From NCBI RefSeq assembly GCF_022549785.1, contig NZ_JAKZGO010000003.1, positions 298,439 through 362,438 of the forward strand: a stretch of 64,000 bases of DNA, given 5' to 3'. Positions 29,576-37,040 of the stretch are shown piece after piece. A model generated the notes under the pieces. The model saw only the letters and a program-made list of their open reading frames with translations, searched no databases and was not told where the DNA came from. Positions within the stretch are counted from its first letter, which is position 1. Each line of letters opens with the position of its first letter. Made by a program: the position numbers and the translations under genes. This stretch comes from Belliella alkalica (GTDB lineage Bacteria; Bacteroidota; Bacteroidia; Cytophagales; Cyclobacteriaceae).

Positions 29576-30304
29576 TCAAAGTTTTGTAATGCTTTCTTTT
29601 TTGACAAAAGCTTTTTGTTTACCCCATTCTATTTCGTACCAGATATCCTTAGAAGACTTGATTATCACACGGTGCCCAGGATCCACGTTTTTAATTAGTT
29701 TCCCGCCTGCTGTAGGTTTGTCCATAACAATGGTAGGGCTGCCAGTAACAATCCCTGTAGTGGGTTCTTTTAAGAAGTTATTTGCTATGAATGCGAAAAG
29801 GATAAGCAACAGAGTAGGGATGTAATATTTTGGTTTGTTTGCTTTTTCCTTAAAAAACATGAGTGTAATTATTGATATTAGAAGCAGACCTGCAAAGATT
29901 CCGGTAATTTCTTGCTGCAAGTCTGAAAGGAATTTGAAAAACCTGTCACCATCAGAAATCTCGTATCCAATAAGGTTTGGTTGCTCAGTAAGGGTTTTGA
30001 TTTTTGTAATTACCCTTGGGTTTGGGTTAATGTCGTAGTACTTAGCAAGATAAAAACTTGCCTTCGAGAAATCCCCTTTTCCTTCGGAAATAAAAGCCAT
30101 TTTTAAGAGCATAGCAGGAGAGAAAACCTGGTCATTTTCGAGCATGTTTTCATAATAAACCATCGCTTCTTGATAATTGTTAGTATTAAACAAAGAATCT
30201 GCCTTTTGGAGTTCAAATGTATTAGCCTGACAATTAAAGCTTTGTATGAATACTGCTAAAATTATTGAAAATTTTGTAAGAAAGTTTGCCTTTGAGTTTT
30301 GCAT
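29576..30304 (-). CDS. TPR and SH3-like membrane protein (BatE-like)
   Basis: The 242-residue protein has a signal peptide (SIILAVFIQSFNCQA), two TPR-type helical repeats (ADSLFNTNNYQEAMVYYENML, GKGDFSKASFYLAKYYDINP; about residues 33-100), two membrane helices around residues 133-172, and a C-terminal SH3b-like domain. The TPR-TM-SH3 order resembles the BatE protein of Bacteroides aerotolerance operons. No batABCD genes are near, so this is an isolated paralogue. It abuts the Lon-N gene convergently. Confidence 0.65.
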   Translation of the reverse strand: MQNSKANFLTKFSIILAVFIQSFNCQANTFELQKADSLFNTNNYQEAMVYYENMLENDQVFSPAMLLKMAFISEGKGDFSKASFYLAKYYDINPNPRVITKIKTLTEQPNLIGYEISDGDRFFKFLSDLQQEITGIFAGLLLISIITLMFFKEKANKPKYYIPTLLLILFAFIANNFLKEPTTGIVTGSPTIVMDKPTAGGKLIKNVDPGHRVIIKSSKDIWYEIEWGKQKAFVKKESITKL

Positions 30305-30533
30305 TTTAAAATAGTCCGCTTAAATTTGCAGTCCAATTACGGCAATGATTTAACAAAAAACAAATCAAAAACTGTAAAAAGTCTTTCAAAAGTGAGAGAA
30401 TAAATTTGAAATATAAAATTAAAGGTACTAGTTTTACGGCATCAAATAATGGTGCTGTCTAAACATGTTTCAATTTGTAAAAGAGCAAAACCAAAAGTTC
30501 TTAAATTGAAATTCTCGTGCAACAAATTATAAT

Positions 30534-30606
30534 GATTCCGTAGCTCAGCTGGTAGAGCAATACACTTTTAATGTATGGGTCCTGGGTTCGAATCCCAGCG
30601 GGATCA
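30534..30606 (+). tRNA. tRNA-Lys (TTT), copy 1
   Basis: Seventy-three nucleotides form a complete cloverleaf. The acceptor GATTCCG pairs with CGGGATC with one wobble. The anticodon loop CTTTTAA has TTT. The T-loop is TTCGAAT. The discriminator is A. The same sequence recurs at 31166-31238. Confidence 0.95.
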
Positions 30607-30660
30607 CAAAATAATATCAATTTACAAGGAGTTGATATATTGTAAGTTTAGTATAAAGTT

Positions 30661-30734
30661 CGGGGTGTAGCGTAGCCCGGTATCGCGCCACATTTGGGAT
30701 GTGGAGGTCGTAGGTTCGAATCCTGCCACCCCGA
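30661..30734 (+). tRNA. tRNA-Pro (TGG)
   Basis: The acceptor CGGGGTG pairs with CACCCCG. The anticodon arm CCACA-TTTGGGA-TGTGG carries anticodon TGG. The T-arm is GTAGGTTCGAATCCTGC and the discriminator is A. The 5' C and the C1-G72 pair are characteristic of prokaryotic tRNA-Pro. Confidence 0.95.
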
Positions 30735-30764
30735 CTAACTTTGGTTAATTTATTTGTATAAAGT

Positions 30765-30834
30765 AACCTAATAGTTCAACTGAATAGAATGTACCGACTC
30801 CATCGGGAAGGTTTCATGTTCAGAGTTCAAAACC
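30765..30834 (+). pseudogene. Degenerate tRNA-Arg-like copy 1 of an 86-bp tandem array
   Basis: The segment is aligned in register with the copies starting at 30851, 30937 and 31023 (period 86 bp). The acceptor and D-arm are worn (TAGTTCAACTGAATAGAA in place of TAGCTCAACTGGATAGAG), the anticodon arm reads TACCG-ACTCCAT-CGGGA, and the T-arm cannot pair. No functional cloverleaf is possible. Confidence 0.75.
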
Positions 30835-30850
30835 AAACAATAGTAAAAAA

Positions 30851-30920
30851 GGTCTTGTAGCTCAACTGGATAGAGCATCCCGACTTCATCGGGAAGGTTT
30901 CATGTTCAGAGTTCAAAACC
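30851..30920 (+). pseudogene. Degenerate tRNA-Arg-like copy 2 of the tandem array
   Basis: The first 29 nt match the intact tRNA-Arg at 31023 with one change. The 17-nt anticodon arm is replaced by TCCCGACTTCATCGGGA. The T-arm (CATGTTCAGAGTTCAAAACC) no longer pairs and the acceptor 3' strand is missing. Confidence 0.8.
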
Positions 30921-30936
30921 AAACAATAGTAGAAAA

Positions 30937-31006
30937 GGTCTTGTAGCTCAACTGGATAGAGCATCCCGGCTCCATCGGGAAGGTTTCATGTTCGGAGTTC
31001 AAAACC
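30937..31006 (+). pseudogene. Degenerate tRNA-Arg-like copy 3 of the tandem array
   Basis: The 5' half is the same as in copy 2. The arm is TCCCGGCTCCATCGGGA. It shares with copies 1 and 2 the broken T-arm and the AAACAATAGTA spacer, so these copies arose by tandem duplication of an already broken gene. Confidence 0.8.
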
Positions 31007-31022
31007 AAACAATAGTAAAAAA

Positions 31023-31096
31023 GGTCTTGTAGCTCAATTGGATAGAGCAACTGCCTTCTAAGCAGTAGGTTTCAGGTTCGAGTCCTGACAGGATCA
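31023..31096 (+). tRNA. tRNA-Arg (TCT)
   Basis: Seventy-four nucleotides fold properly. The acceptor GGTCTTG pairs with CAGGATC using wobbles, the anticodon arm is ACTGC-CTTCTAA-GCAGT with TCT, and the T-arm TCAGGTTCGAGTCCTGA is intact. It is the last and only intact unit of the 86-bp tandem array. Confidence 0.92.
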
Positions 31097-31191
31097 CAGA
31101 AGGTCGCCAGACCACCAATAATGGAGCATTTCGAGAAAAAGAAATGCTCCATTTAATTTAATAATGATTCCGTAGCTCAGCTGGTAGAGCA
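31068..31191 (+). repeat. 124-bp direct repeat, copy 1
   Basis: This segment is identical to 31481-31604 (offset 413 bp). It spans the 3' half of tRNA-Arg, a spacer with a perfect 13-bp hairpin (AATGGAGCATTTC / GAAATGCTCCATT at 31120-31153), and the 5' half of tRNA-Lys. Similarity continues, apart from the anticodon arm, to about 31270. Confidence 0.9.
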
Positions 31192-31238
31192 ATACACTTT
31201 TAATGTATGGGTCCTGGGTTCGAATCCCAGCGGGATCA
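31166..31238 (+). tRNA. tRNA-Lys (TTT), copy 2
   Basis: The sequence is identical to the gene at 30534-30606 and folds as a full cloverleaf with anticodon TTT. A strong terminator follows. Confidence 0.95.
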
Positions 31239-31240
31239 CA

Positions 31241-31268
31241 AAAGCCTCCTAACTTGGGAGGCTTTTTT
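31241..31268 (+). terminator. Terminator after tRNA-Lys copy 2
   Basis: AAAGCCTCC and GGAGGCTTT pair perfectly and run into TTTTTT. The same element is duplicated behind the broken tRNA-Lys at 31654-31681. Confidence 0.9.
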
Positions 31269-31331
31269 GTTTATGATGTTTTTGATTTTTTGTTTATTTC
31301 AACTGGTTTTTTTAAAGTTACTCAGGTCGAA

Positions 31332-31389
31332 GGTCTAGAGCATCCCGATAGAATCGGGAAGGTTTCAGGTTCGAGTCCTGACAGGATCA
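31332..31389 (+). pseudogene. tRNA-Arg-like copy lacking the D-arm
   Basis: GGTC runs directly into TAGAGCA, a deletion of about 16 nt in the D-arm. The anticodon arm is replaced by TCCCGATAGAATCGGGA, exactly 17 nt. The T-arm and acceptor 3' strand (to GGATCA) are unchanged from the intact tRNA-Arg. Confidence 0.85.
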
Positions 31390-31454
31390 CGGATGGTGGT
31401 CAAGTCCTAAAATAGTTGATCTTTTTCTTTTGGTAGAATTAAGAAGGAGGAGAA

Positions 31455-31509
31455 CAAGAGCGTCCCGATCGAATCGGGAAGGTTTCAGGTTCGAGTCCTG
31501 ACAGGATCA
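31455..31509 (+). pseudogene. tRNA-Arg-like 3' fragment with hairpin arm
   Basis: Only the part from AAGAGC onward is recognisable. The arm is TCCCGATCGAATCGGGA, followed by an intact T-arm and acceptor 3' strand identical to tRNA-Arg. Confidence 0.8.
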
Positions 31510-31604
31510 CAGAAGGTCGCCAGACCACCAATAATGGAGCATTTCGAGAAAAAGAAATGCTCCATTTAATTTAATAATGATTCCGTAGCTCAGCTGGTAG
31601 AGCA
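31481..31604 (+). repeat. 124-bp direct repeat, copy 2
   Basis: This is an exact copy of 31068-31191. It joins the tRNA-Arg 3' fragment to the tRNA-Lys pseudogene. Confidence 0.9.
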
Positions 31605-31651
31605 TCCCGATTTTTATCGGGAGGGTCCTGGGTTCGAATCCAGCGGGATCA
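31579..31651 (+). pseudogene. tRNA-Lys copy with hairpin in place of the anticodon arm
   Basis: The sequence equals tRNA-Lys copy 2 except for two changes. The anticodon arm is replaced by TCCCGATTTTTATCGGGA (7-bp stem, 4-nt loop), and one C is lost from the T-stem. It has no Lys anticodon. Confidence 0.88.
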
Positions 31652-31761
31652 CAAAAGCCTCCTAACTTGGGAGGTTTTTTTGTTTTCAAATTTTTGTTGC
31701 TTTCAACCGGACTTGTTGTATAAAGCTCCTTGGAAGTGACATTGATCTACAGCCTAGATCA

Positions 31762-31794
31762 CCAAATCGAATTGGGAAGGTTTTAGGATCGAGT
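31762..31794 (+). pseudogene. Far-decayed tRNA-Arg-like remnant
   Basis: CCAAATCGAATTGGGAAGG followed by TTTTAGGATCGAGT is recognisably the hairpin arm plus T-arm start of the copy at 31455-31509, with several substitutions. No flanking tRNA parts survive. Confidence 0.55.
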
Positions 31795-32001
31795 ATTTTT
31801 GCCCTTAATGTGTATTATATTTAAGCATCGTGTAATGTCTCTACGTTGGGTAAAGAATAAGATTTATTTTTAACCTGAAAGGTTAATAGAATACAATTAA
31901 GTTGACAAAAAGAAAGAGTTAAAGCAAAAGGCTACTACATTTTGGGGTAAAACACGCTAGTTCGATTACAAAAACACCAATTACCCCTAATGCTTTTTGC
32001 T

Positions 32002-32021
32002 TGCTGCGCAGCATTTTTTTC
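32002..32021 (+). terminator. Palindrome with T-run
   Basis: TGCTGCGCAGCA is a perfect 12-bp palindrome followed by TTTTTTT. An outer AATGCT/AGCATT pairing (31989-32015) is an alternative fold. Confidence 0.4.
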
Positions 32022-32158
32022 AAGAGTCCTGGTTGTATTTTAACACTCATTTTTATTGATAATTTAGGTTTTAAAGCTTTCTTTTGCTTAATTAAAGCTT
32101 TGTATGATAATCATACTTATATTAGTAGCGTGGCATATAAACCCAGATTCTAAAAGTT

Positions 32159-32812
32159 ATGAAAACCCCTAAATCTCTAACAAATAAGCTTAAGGCAGCA
32201 ATTATCCTCACTTTTTTATTATTGGTAATATTTGGCAAGAACATTTTGGATAGAAAGAATTTCAATGAGCTAGAAGAGTCTTTTGTATCTGTCTATGAAG
32301 ATAGACTGGTTGTGGAAAGTTATATTTTTACAATTGCAGAAAATCTATTTAGAATAAAATTACTCGTCAATCATTGCTGGGAGGAAACTGATTATTCTCA
32401 TGTCTTAGAAGATATTGAGGAATATGAGGAAAGTATTCTAAAAACTGTAGAAACTTTTGAAAGAACTAATCTAACGGATTCGGAAGAGGTTTTTCTAAAG
32501 GATTTTAGAGGGATTATTGAATCAAATTTAAGAATTGCTGATTATGAACTCTTGTATTCAGAAGAAACAGGTATTAATGAAAAGCAAGTTCATATTTACA
32601 ATGGTTACATAGAAAGAGCAATTAAAGATTTGGAGAAGCTCTCCCTTATCCAACTAGAAGAAGGTCAAAAGCTAGCTGTAAATTCTGAAAAAGTGGTAAA
32701 TAGATCTAGAATATGGGCTCAGTTTGAAATTGCAGCCTTAGTGATTCTATTGTTGATTATCTATCTTTTGATTTATACTTCCAGAAATATTAAATCTGAA
32801 TTAATAGATTGA
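32159..32812 (+). CDS. Membrane protein with periplasmic four-helix-bundle sensor domain only
   Basis: The 217-residue protein has two membrane helices (KAAIILTFLLLVIFG near residue 12-30 and FEIAALVILLLIIYLLIYTS near 190-210) that bracket a helical acidic domain of about 155 residues, the layout of 4HB_MCP chemoreceptor ligand domains. It stops 8 residues after the second helix, so there is no HAMP, kinase or methyl-accepting output. Such truncated sensors are known in Bacteroidota but have no assigned role. The gene is alone between terminators. Confidence 0.65.
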   Translation: MKTPKSLTNKLKAAIILTFLLLVIFGKNILDRKNFNELEESFVSVYEDRLVVESYIFTIAENLFRIKLLVNHCWEETDYSHVLEDIEEYEESILKTVETFERTNLTDSEEVFLKDFRGIIESNLRIADYELLYSEETGINEKQVHIYNGYIERAIKDLEKLSLIQLEEGQKLAVNSEKVVNRSRIWAQFEIAALVILLLIIYLLIYTSRNIKSELID

Positions 32813-32839
32813 TTTTGTTAATCTGGACTAACGAAAAAA

Positions 32840-32872
32840 AAAATCCCTAGGCTAAGGCTCAGGGATTTTTTT
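32840..32872. terminator. Bidirectional terminator between sensor protein and isomerase genes
   Basis: AAAATCCCT and AGGGATTTT pair with an imperfect interior and are flanked by A- and T-runs, so it serves both converging genes. Confidence 0.75.
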
Positions 32873-32904
32873 GTTAATGTATTATGAAATCATTATAGTT
32901 TTGA

Positions 32905-33813
32905 CTAGAACTCCAATCCTTTCATATAAGCAGCATTTTTTTCTGCAGCTTCCATTGGACTGATATCAACATATCTTTCTTGTTCTACAATGAAATATTC
33001 CATTCCATTGTCCTTGGCTTTTCTAATAATGGAAGAAAAATCCAAAACACCTGTTCCTACCAAAGTAGATCCATTTGGCTCTGATTTTTCGATGCCGCTT
33101 TCTTTGTCTTTTACATGACCAAGTTTGAATCTGTTAGGGTGCTTTGCCAAGTACTCCAAAGGATCATAACCTGCTGTATAGACCCAATAAAGATCAAGTT
33201 CAAAATCAACTAAATCAGGATCTGTGTTTTCCAAAAGGTAGTCTTGAGGGATTTGGCCATCAAAATCTACAAAGGTGTATCCATGGTTGTGATAAGCAAA
33301 CTTAACTCCATTCTTTTTACAGATCTCACCTTGTTTGTTGAAATCATCCGCAATTCGCTTGAAGTCATCCATTGATTTTTGGGGACCTACATAGGGATTG
33401 ATAAGATATTTCATACCTATTTCTCCGGCTTCTGCAGCGATTCTGTCAAGGTCTTGATATGTATTTACATGTGAGGACACAAAGTCTAATCCCAAATCAT
33501 CGGTTAAGTTTTTAAATTCTGTGTTTTTCATACCCCAGAATATACCTTTGCCTCCATCAAACCCTTCGATCTGCTTGTAGCCATAGTCTGCAAGTGATTT
33601 AATGGTTTCAGAAGCATTTTCAGCCATGTTTTCTTTTACAGAATAGAGTTGGATACCAAATGCAGCAAGTGTTTCTTTTGAAGCTGATAAGAGCGTCTCC
33701 TGCTCTCCGCCATCAGTATCCTCTTCCTTTTTTGGACTGCAAAACTGGAGAGGTAAAAATGCACCTACACCCATAGCAGCACTGAGTTGTATAAATTTTC
33801 TTCTATTTTTCAT
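32905..33813 (-). CDS. Tat-exported TIM-barrel sugar isomerase/epimerase-like lipoprotein
   Basis: The 302-residue protein starts with a twin-arginine signal (NRRKFIQLSAAMGVGAFLPL) followed by a Cys at QFCSP that could be lipidated. The remainder is a xylose-isomerase-like (AP endonuclease 2) TIM barrel: GIQLYSVKENM, KQIEGFDGG, FAYHNHGYTF, FELDLYWVYTAG and LGHVKD contain the metal-binding His, Glu and Asp positions. In the 3-keto-glycoside pathways of Bacteroidota, proteins of this family act as lyases or hydratases on 3-keto-glycosides and glycals. The neighbouring dehydrogenase genes support that role here. Confidence 0.82.
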   Translation of the reverse strand: MKNRRKFIQLSAAMGVGAFLPLQFCSPKKEEDTDGGEQETLLSASKETLAAFGIQLYSVKENMAENASETIKSLADYGYKQIEGFDGGKGIFWGMKNTEFKNLTDDLGLDFVSSHVNTYQDLDRIAAEAGEIGMKYLINPYVGPQKSMDDFKRIADDFNKQGEICKKNGVKFAYHNHGYTFVDFDGQIPQDYLLENTDPDLVDFELDLYWVYTAGYDPLEYLAKHPNRFKLGHVKDKESGIEKSEPNGSTLVGTGVLDFSSIIRKAKDNGMEYFIVEQERYVDISPMEAAEKNAAYMKGLEF

Positions 33814-33870
33814 AATTGGACCAAATTAAAAAGAGAGGCTATTCAAAGCCTCTCTAAGATTTTAAAACAA

Positions 33871-34428
33871 TTAAATGGCGAATACTTTATCGCCTTTTTT
33901 GTAATCTACACATGCATCAAATCTTCCTGGTACTTCCACAAATCTCAATTGTTGAGTAGCTCCAATCTCAGATGTGAAATAACCAAGAATAGTTAAATCT
34001 TTTAGCATACCGATGACTTTTGGTTCATTGTCCTCGCTGGTTGATGCTTTTTGATTCATCTCGTTTAGAAATGCAGTCCTTTCTTCTAAGGTAGCATCCA
34101 TAAAATCTTTGTTATTTGCAGATTTGAAGTCTTTGTTCAAATTGTTTAGACCCGTAATAAATGAATTTTGTTGTTCACCATTGTAAGTGTCTTTGACCAT
34201 CATTACCATAAACTCGCCTATGCCTGTAGCTTTTGCTCCAGGGGTATCAGTGGTAGGGATTATTGCTTCACCAATTTCGTCAAGAAAAGCAATTTGCTCT
34301 GGAGTGAAATCCAGACCTACTATTTGATCTTCGGGAGCACATCCAGTTAGGATTACATTGGCTCCAACCATAGCTCCACCCATCATCAAGGCAAAACTTT
34401 TTATTGCATCTCTTCTATTCATTGCCAT
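33871..34428 (-). CDS. Gluconate 2-dehydrogenase subunit 3 family protein (small subunit of a GMC dehydrogenase)
   Basis: The 185-residue protein has a Tat signal (MNRRDAIKSFALMMGGAMVG) with a lipobox LTGC near residue 31. The mature part shows the family phrase FTPEQIAFLDEIGEAIIPTTDTPGAKATGIGEFM. Such small subunits (LacB-type or hitchhiker) carry the folded, cofactor-loaded GMC subunit across the membrane through Tat. It lies 22 bp downstream of the GMC gene, in the same operon. Confidence 0.88.
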   Translation of the reverse strand: MAMNRRDAIKSFALMMGGAMVGANVILTGCAPEDQIVGLDFTPEQIAFLDEIGEAIIPTTDTPGAKATGIGEFMVMMVKDTYNGEQQNSFITGLNNLNKDFKSANNKDFMDATLEERTAFLNEMNQKASTSEDNEPKVIGMLKDLTILGYFTSEIGATQQLRFVEVPGRFDACVDYKKGDKVFAI

Positions 34429-34450
34429 AATAGTTTCCTTTTTTTGATTA

Positions 34451-36127
34451 TTATAGATTACCTTTTTTTAGCTCCTCTACGGCAAATGCAGCAGCTCTAG
34501 CTGTCAAAGCCATGTAAGTCAATGATGGGTTTTGTGCAGCACCTGAGGTCATACAAGCTCCATCTGTTACAAATACATTTTTCGCATCCCAAACTTGATT
34601 GTTTCCATTTAGAACTGAAGTCTTTGGATCTCTACCCATTCTAGCAGTTCCCATTTCATGAATTCCTTGGCCAAAAGTGTAGCCAGCATCGAATGTCGTC
34701 ACATTTTTCATTCCAGCAGCTTCCAGCATCTCTGCAGCGTCATTTTTCATGTCCACACGCATTTTCATCTCATTTTCTTTGATCTCAGCATCCATTTCCA
34801 ATGCTGGAAGACCCCACTTATCCACTACAGTCTTGCTGAGTTTGATGGTGTTTTCATGGTATGGCAAGATTTCACCGAAAGCAGTGATTCCCATGCTCCA
34901 TGGCCCTGGCTCGCTCAAAGCTTCTTTTAATGGTGCTCCAAAGTTCATTTCTGCAACATTTCTGCTCCATCCAGATCTGCTGGCAGCTCCTTGGTAACCA
35001 AATCCTCTTACATAATCTCTTTTGTCTTCCCCGATATTTCTAAATCTAGGAATATAAATTCCATTTGGTCTTCTACCAAAATAATATTTATCATCATATC
35101 CTTCCATTGTACCATTAGCACCCAACCTGAAATGATGATCCATGACATTGTGGCCAAGTTCGCCCGAACTGCTACCCAAGCCGTCAGGCCAAATGTCTGT
35201 TGCTGAATTCATCAAAATTGAGGTTGATCCAAATGCTGACGCGCATAGAAAAACAATCTTTGAATTGTACTCTATTACCTCTTTTGTTTCTGAATCGATT
35301 ACCTCAACACCTGTTGCTTTTTTGGTGTCTTTGTCATATAGCAACCTACTTACTACAGAAAATGGCCTCAAAGTTAGATTGCCTGTTTTCATAGCGGCAG
35401 GCAAGGTTGAAGATTGGGTGCTGAAATAGCCACCAAAAGGGCAACCTAGCCAACACTTGTTTCTATATTGACAATTGGTTCTTGCTTGAATAGGTTCTGT
35501 AATATTGGCAACTCTTCCGATGGTCATATGCCTCGCGTTACCATATTTTTCTTTAATTCTTGCAGCAACATCCTTTTCTACACAGTTGAGATCCATTGGT
35601 TTTTGGAACTCCCCATCTGGTAAATGCGGAATCCCATCCTTTGAACCAGAAATCCCTGCAAATTTCTCTACATAACTATACCAAGGTGCGATGTCCTTGT
35701 ATCTTATTGGCCAATCTACCGCAATTCCTTCTTTTAAGTTTGCTTCAAAATCTAGATCTGCTAATCTGTAACTTTGTCTTCCCCAAAGTAGAGAACGTCC
35801 ACCAACTTGATTTCCTCTAAACCAAGCAAAAGGTTTTTTCTCAACATAAGGTGAGTCTGACTCATGTGCCCACCAATCTAGATTAAGTTCATTCAGAACA
35901 TAATCTCTTCTAAGATTGGGATGGTTCTCTGTCATCTCGACAGTTCTTCTGCCTCTGTGGGCTATTTCCCAAGGAGGAGTCGTTGCGGTTTTGTAATCCT
36001 TGATGTGTTCAACGTTCTTTCCTCTTTCTAATAAAAGGACTTTTAACCCTTTTTCGGTTAATTCTTTCGCTGCCCAACCACCACTTATTCCTGATCCGAC
36101 AACTATTGCATCATATTGATTTGCCAT
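34451..36127 (-). CDS. GMC-family FAD oxidoreductase (candidate glucoside 3-dehydrogenase large subunit)
   Basis: The 558-residue flavoprotein has the FAD loop VVGSGISGGWAAKELTEKG (residues 9-27), an ERG dinucleotide end, GGRSLLWGRQSYR, a Cys-rich loop CQYRNKCWLGCPFGGY as in LacA-type subunits, and the C-terminal active-site His in GQGIHEMGTARMG with NPSLTYMALTARAA. It has no export signal of its own, in keeping with piggy-back export by the Tat-bearing small subunit. With the nearby cytochrome c lipoprotein it resembles glucoside 3-dehydrogenase complexes. The substrate is inferred from the locus. Confidence 0.82.
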   Translation of the reverse strand: MANQYDAIVVGSGISGGWAAKELTEKGLKVLLLERGKNVEHIKDYKTATTPPWEIAHRGRRTVEMTENHPNLRRDYVLNELNLDWWAHESDSPYVEKKPFAWFRGNQVGGRSLLWGRQSYRLADLDFEANLKEGIAVDWPIRYKDIAPWYSYVEKFAGISGSKDGIPHLPDGEFQKPMDLNCVEKDVAARIKEKYGNARHMTIGRVANITEPIQARTNCQYRNKCWLGCPFGGYFSTQSSTLPAAMKTGNLTLRPFSVVSRLLYDKDTKKATGVEVIDSETKEVIEYNSKIVFLCASAFGSTSILMNSATDIWPDGLGSSSGELGHNVMDHHFRLGANGTMEGYDDKYYFGRRPNGIYIPRFRNIGEDKRDYVRGFGYQGAASRSGWSRNVAEMNFGAPLKEALSEPGPWSMGITAFGEILPYHENTIKLSKTVVDKWGLPALEMDAEIKENEMKMRVDMKNDAAEMLEAAGMKNVTTFDAGYTFGQGIHEMGTARMGRDPKTSVLNGNNQVWDAKNVFVTDGACMTSGAAQNPSLTYMALTARAAAFAVEELKKGNL

Positions 36128-36158
36128 AATTATTGATTTTAAGCTATCTTCTTCTTAT

Positions 36159-37034
36159 TTAAATATCACATATTCTTATTGCCTCTTCCAAAGAGGCAAG
36201 TTTGTTTTCTTTTTTTGGCATGAACTCTTGACAAATATATCCCTTAAAGCCAGTTTCCAATATTGCTTTTACTACTGCTGGATAATTGATCTCTTGAGAG
36301 TCATCAATCTCATTTCTCCCAGGATTGCCAGCCGTATGATAATGGCCTATGTATTGATGGTTATTTTTGATAGTTCGGATCAAATCACCTTCATCTATCT
36401 GCATGTGGTAGATGTCATATAGTAATTTGAAATTGTCACTCCCAAGTCGTTTGCATAGTTCTACTCCCCAAGGAGTCTTGTCACACATATAATCAGGATG
36501 GTCTACTCGGCTATTCAGCAACTCCATTACTAAAGTGACATTGTGTTTTTCTGCCAGACCAATCACTTTTTTCAGGCCATCAACGCTGTTTTGAAGTCCT
36601 GTTTCATTGTCCATGCCATCTCTGTTTCCGCTAAAGCAAATCAGGTTTTTGTATCCCGCTTTTGCTACAAGTGGAATTATTTCTGTATAGTTTTTGATAA
36701 GTTGCTCGTGGTAGGCTGTATTGTTAAAGCCTTTTTCTAGACTAACTTCTGCACCATTGCACATAGAACAATCCACGCCGTTGGCTTGAAGGATATGCCA
36801 ATCTTTTGGGCCAACTAGGTCGATAGCGTTGAATCCGATTTTTTTGATTGATTTGCAAAGTTCCTCTAAAGATAAATGTCCAAATGTCCATGCGCATACG
36901 GCGTGGTTGACATTACCTTTCAAGTTTGAGTTTTTCATAGGGTTAGCATTAAGCTTGACCAAAGGAAGTGCACTAGCAGCTAGCGAACCCACTACGATCT
37001 TTTTTATGCTAGTCCTTCTATTGATATGATTCAT
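36159..37034 (-). CDS. Hydroxypyruvate-isomerase-like TIM-barrel protein, exported
   Basis: The 291-residue protein has a Tat-like signal (HINRRTSIKKIVVGSLAASA) and the hydroxypyruvate isomerase family motifs: VCAWTFGHLSLEELC, NLICFSGNRDGMD, VMELLNSRVDHPDYMCD (metal Glu), LLYDIYHMQIDEGDL (metal Asp and His) and GHYHTAGNPGRNEID. Family enzymes act on small 2-keto acids or ketoses. An exported form in this cluster suggests action on 3-keto sugars in the periplasm. It is encoded between the MFS permease and the GMC gene in one operon. Confidence 0.82.
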   Translation of the reverse strand: MNHINRRTSIKKIVVGSLAASALPLVKLNANPMKNSNLKGNVNHAVCAWTFGHLSLEELCKSIKKIGFNAIDLVGPKDWHILQANGVDCSMCNGAEVSLEKGFNNTAYHEQLIKNYTEIIPLVAKAGYKNLICFSGNRDGMDNETGLQNSVDGLKKVIGLAEKHNVTLVMELLNSRVDHPDYMCDKTPWGVELCKRLGSDNFKLLYDIYHMQIDEGDLIRTIKNNHQYIGHYHTAGNPGRNEIDDSQEINYPAVVKAILETGFKGYICQEFMPKKENKLASLEEAIRICDI

Positions 37035-37040
37035 TATAGT

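Larger units (their letters stand above)
31652..32158. other. Intergenic region with decayed tRNA remnant and hairpins
   Basis: After the duplicated terminator (31654-31681) lies a much-decayed tRNA-like remnant (31762-31794). Then come a small palindrome TAACCTGAAAGGTTA (31871-31885) and a palindrome TGCTGCGCAGCA with a T-run (32002-32020) that could terminate rightward transcription. I see no gene. Confidence 0.6.

Noticed and set aside
31203..31689. Short open frames over the tRNA cluster
   Set aside because: They read through tRNA and tRNA-like DNA on either strand and have no protein similarity.
30765..31800. CRISPR array
   Set aside because: The 86-bp periodic units are tRNA-derived and the spacers are not unique; no cas genes are in the window.
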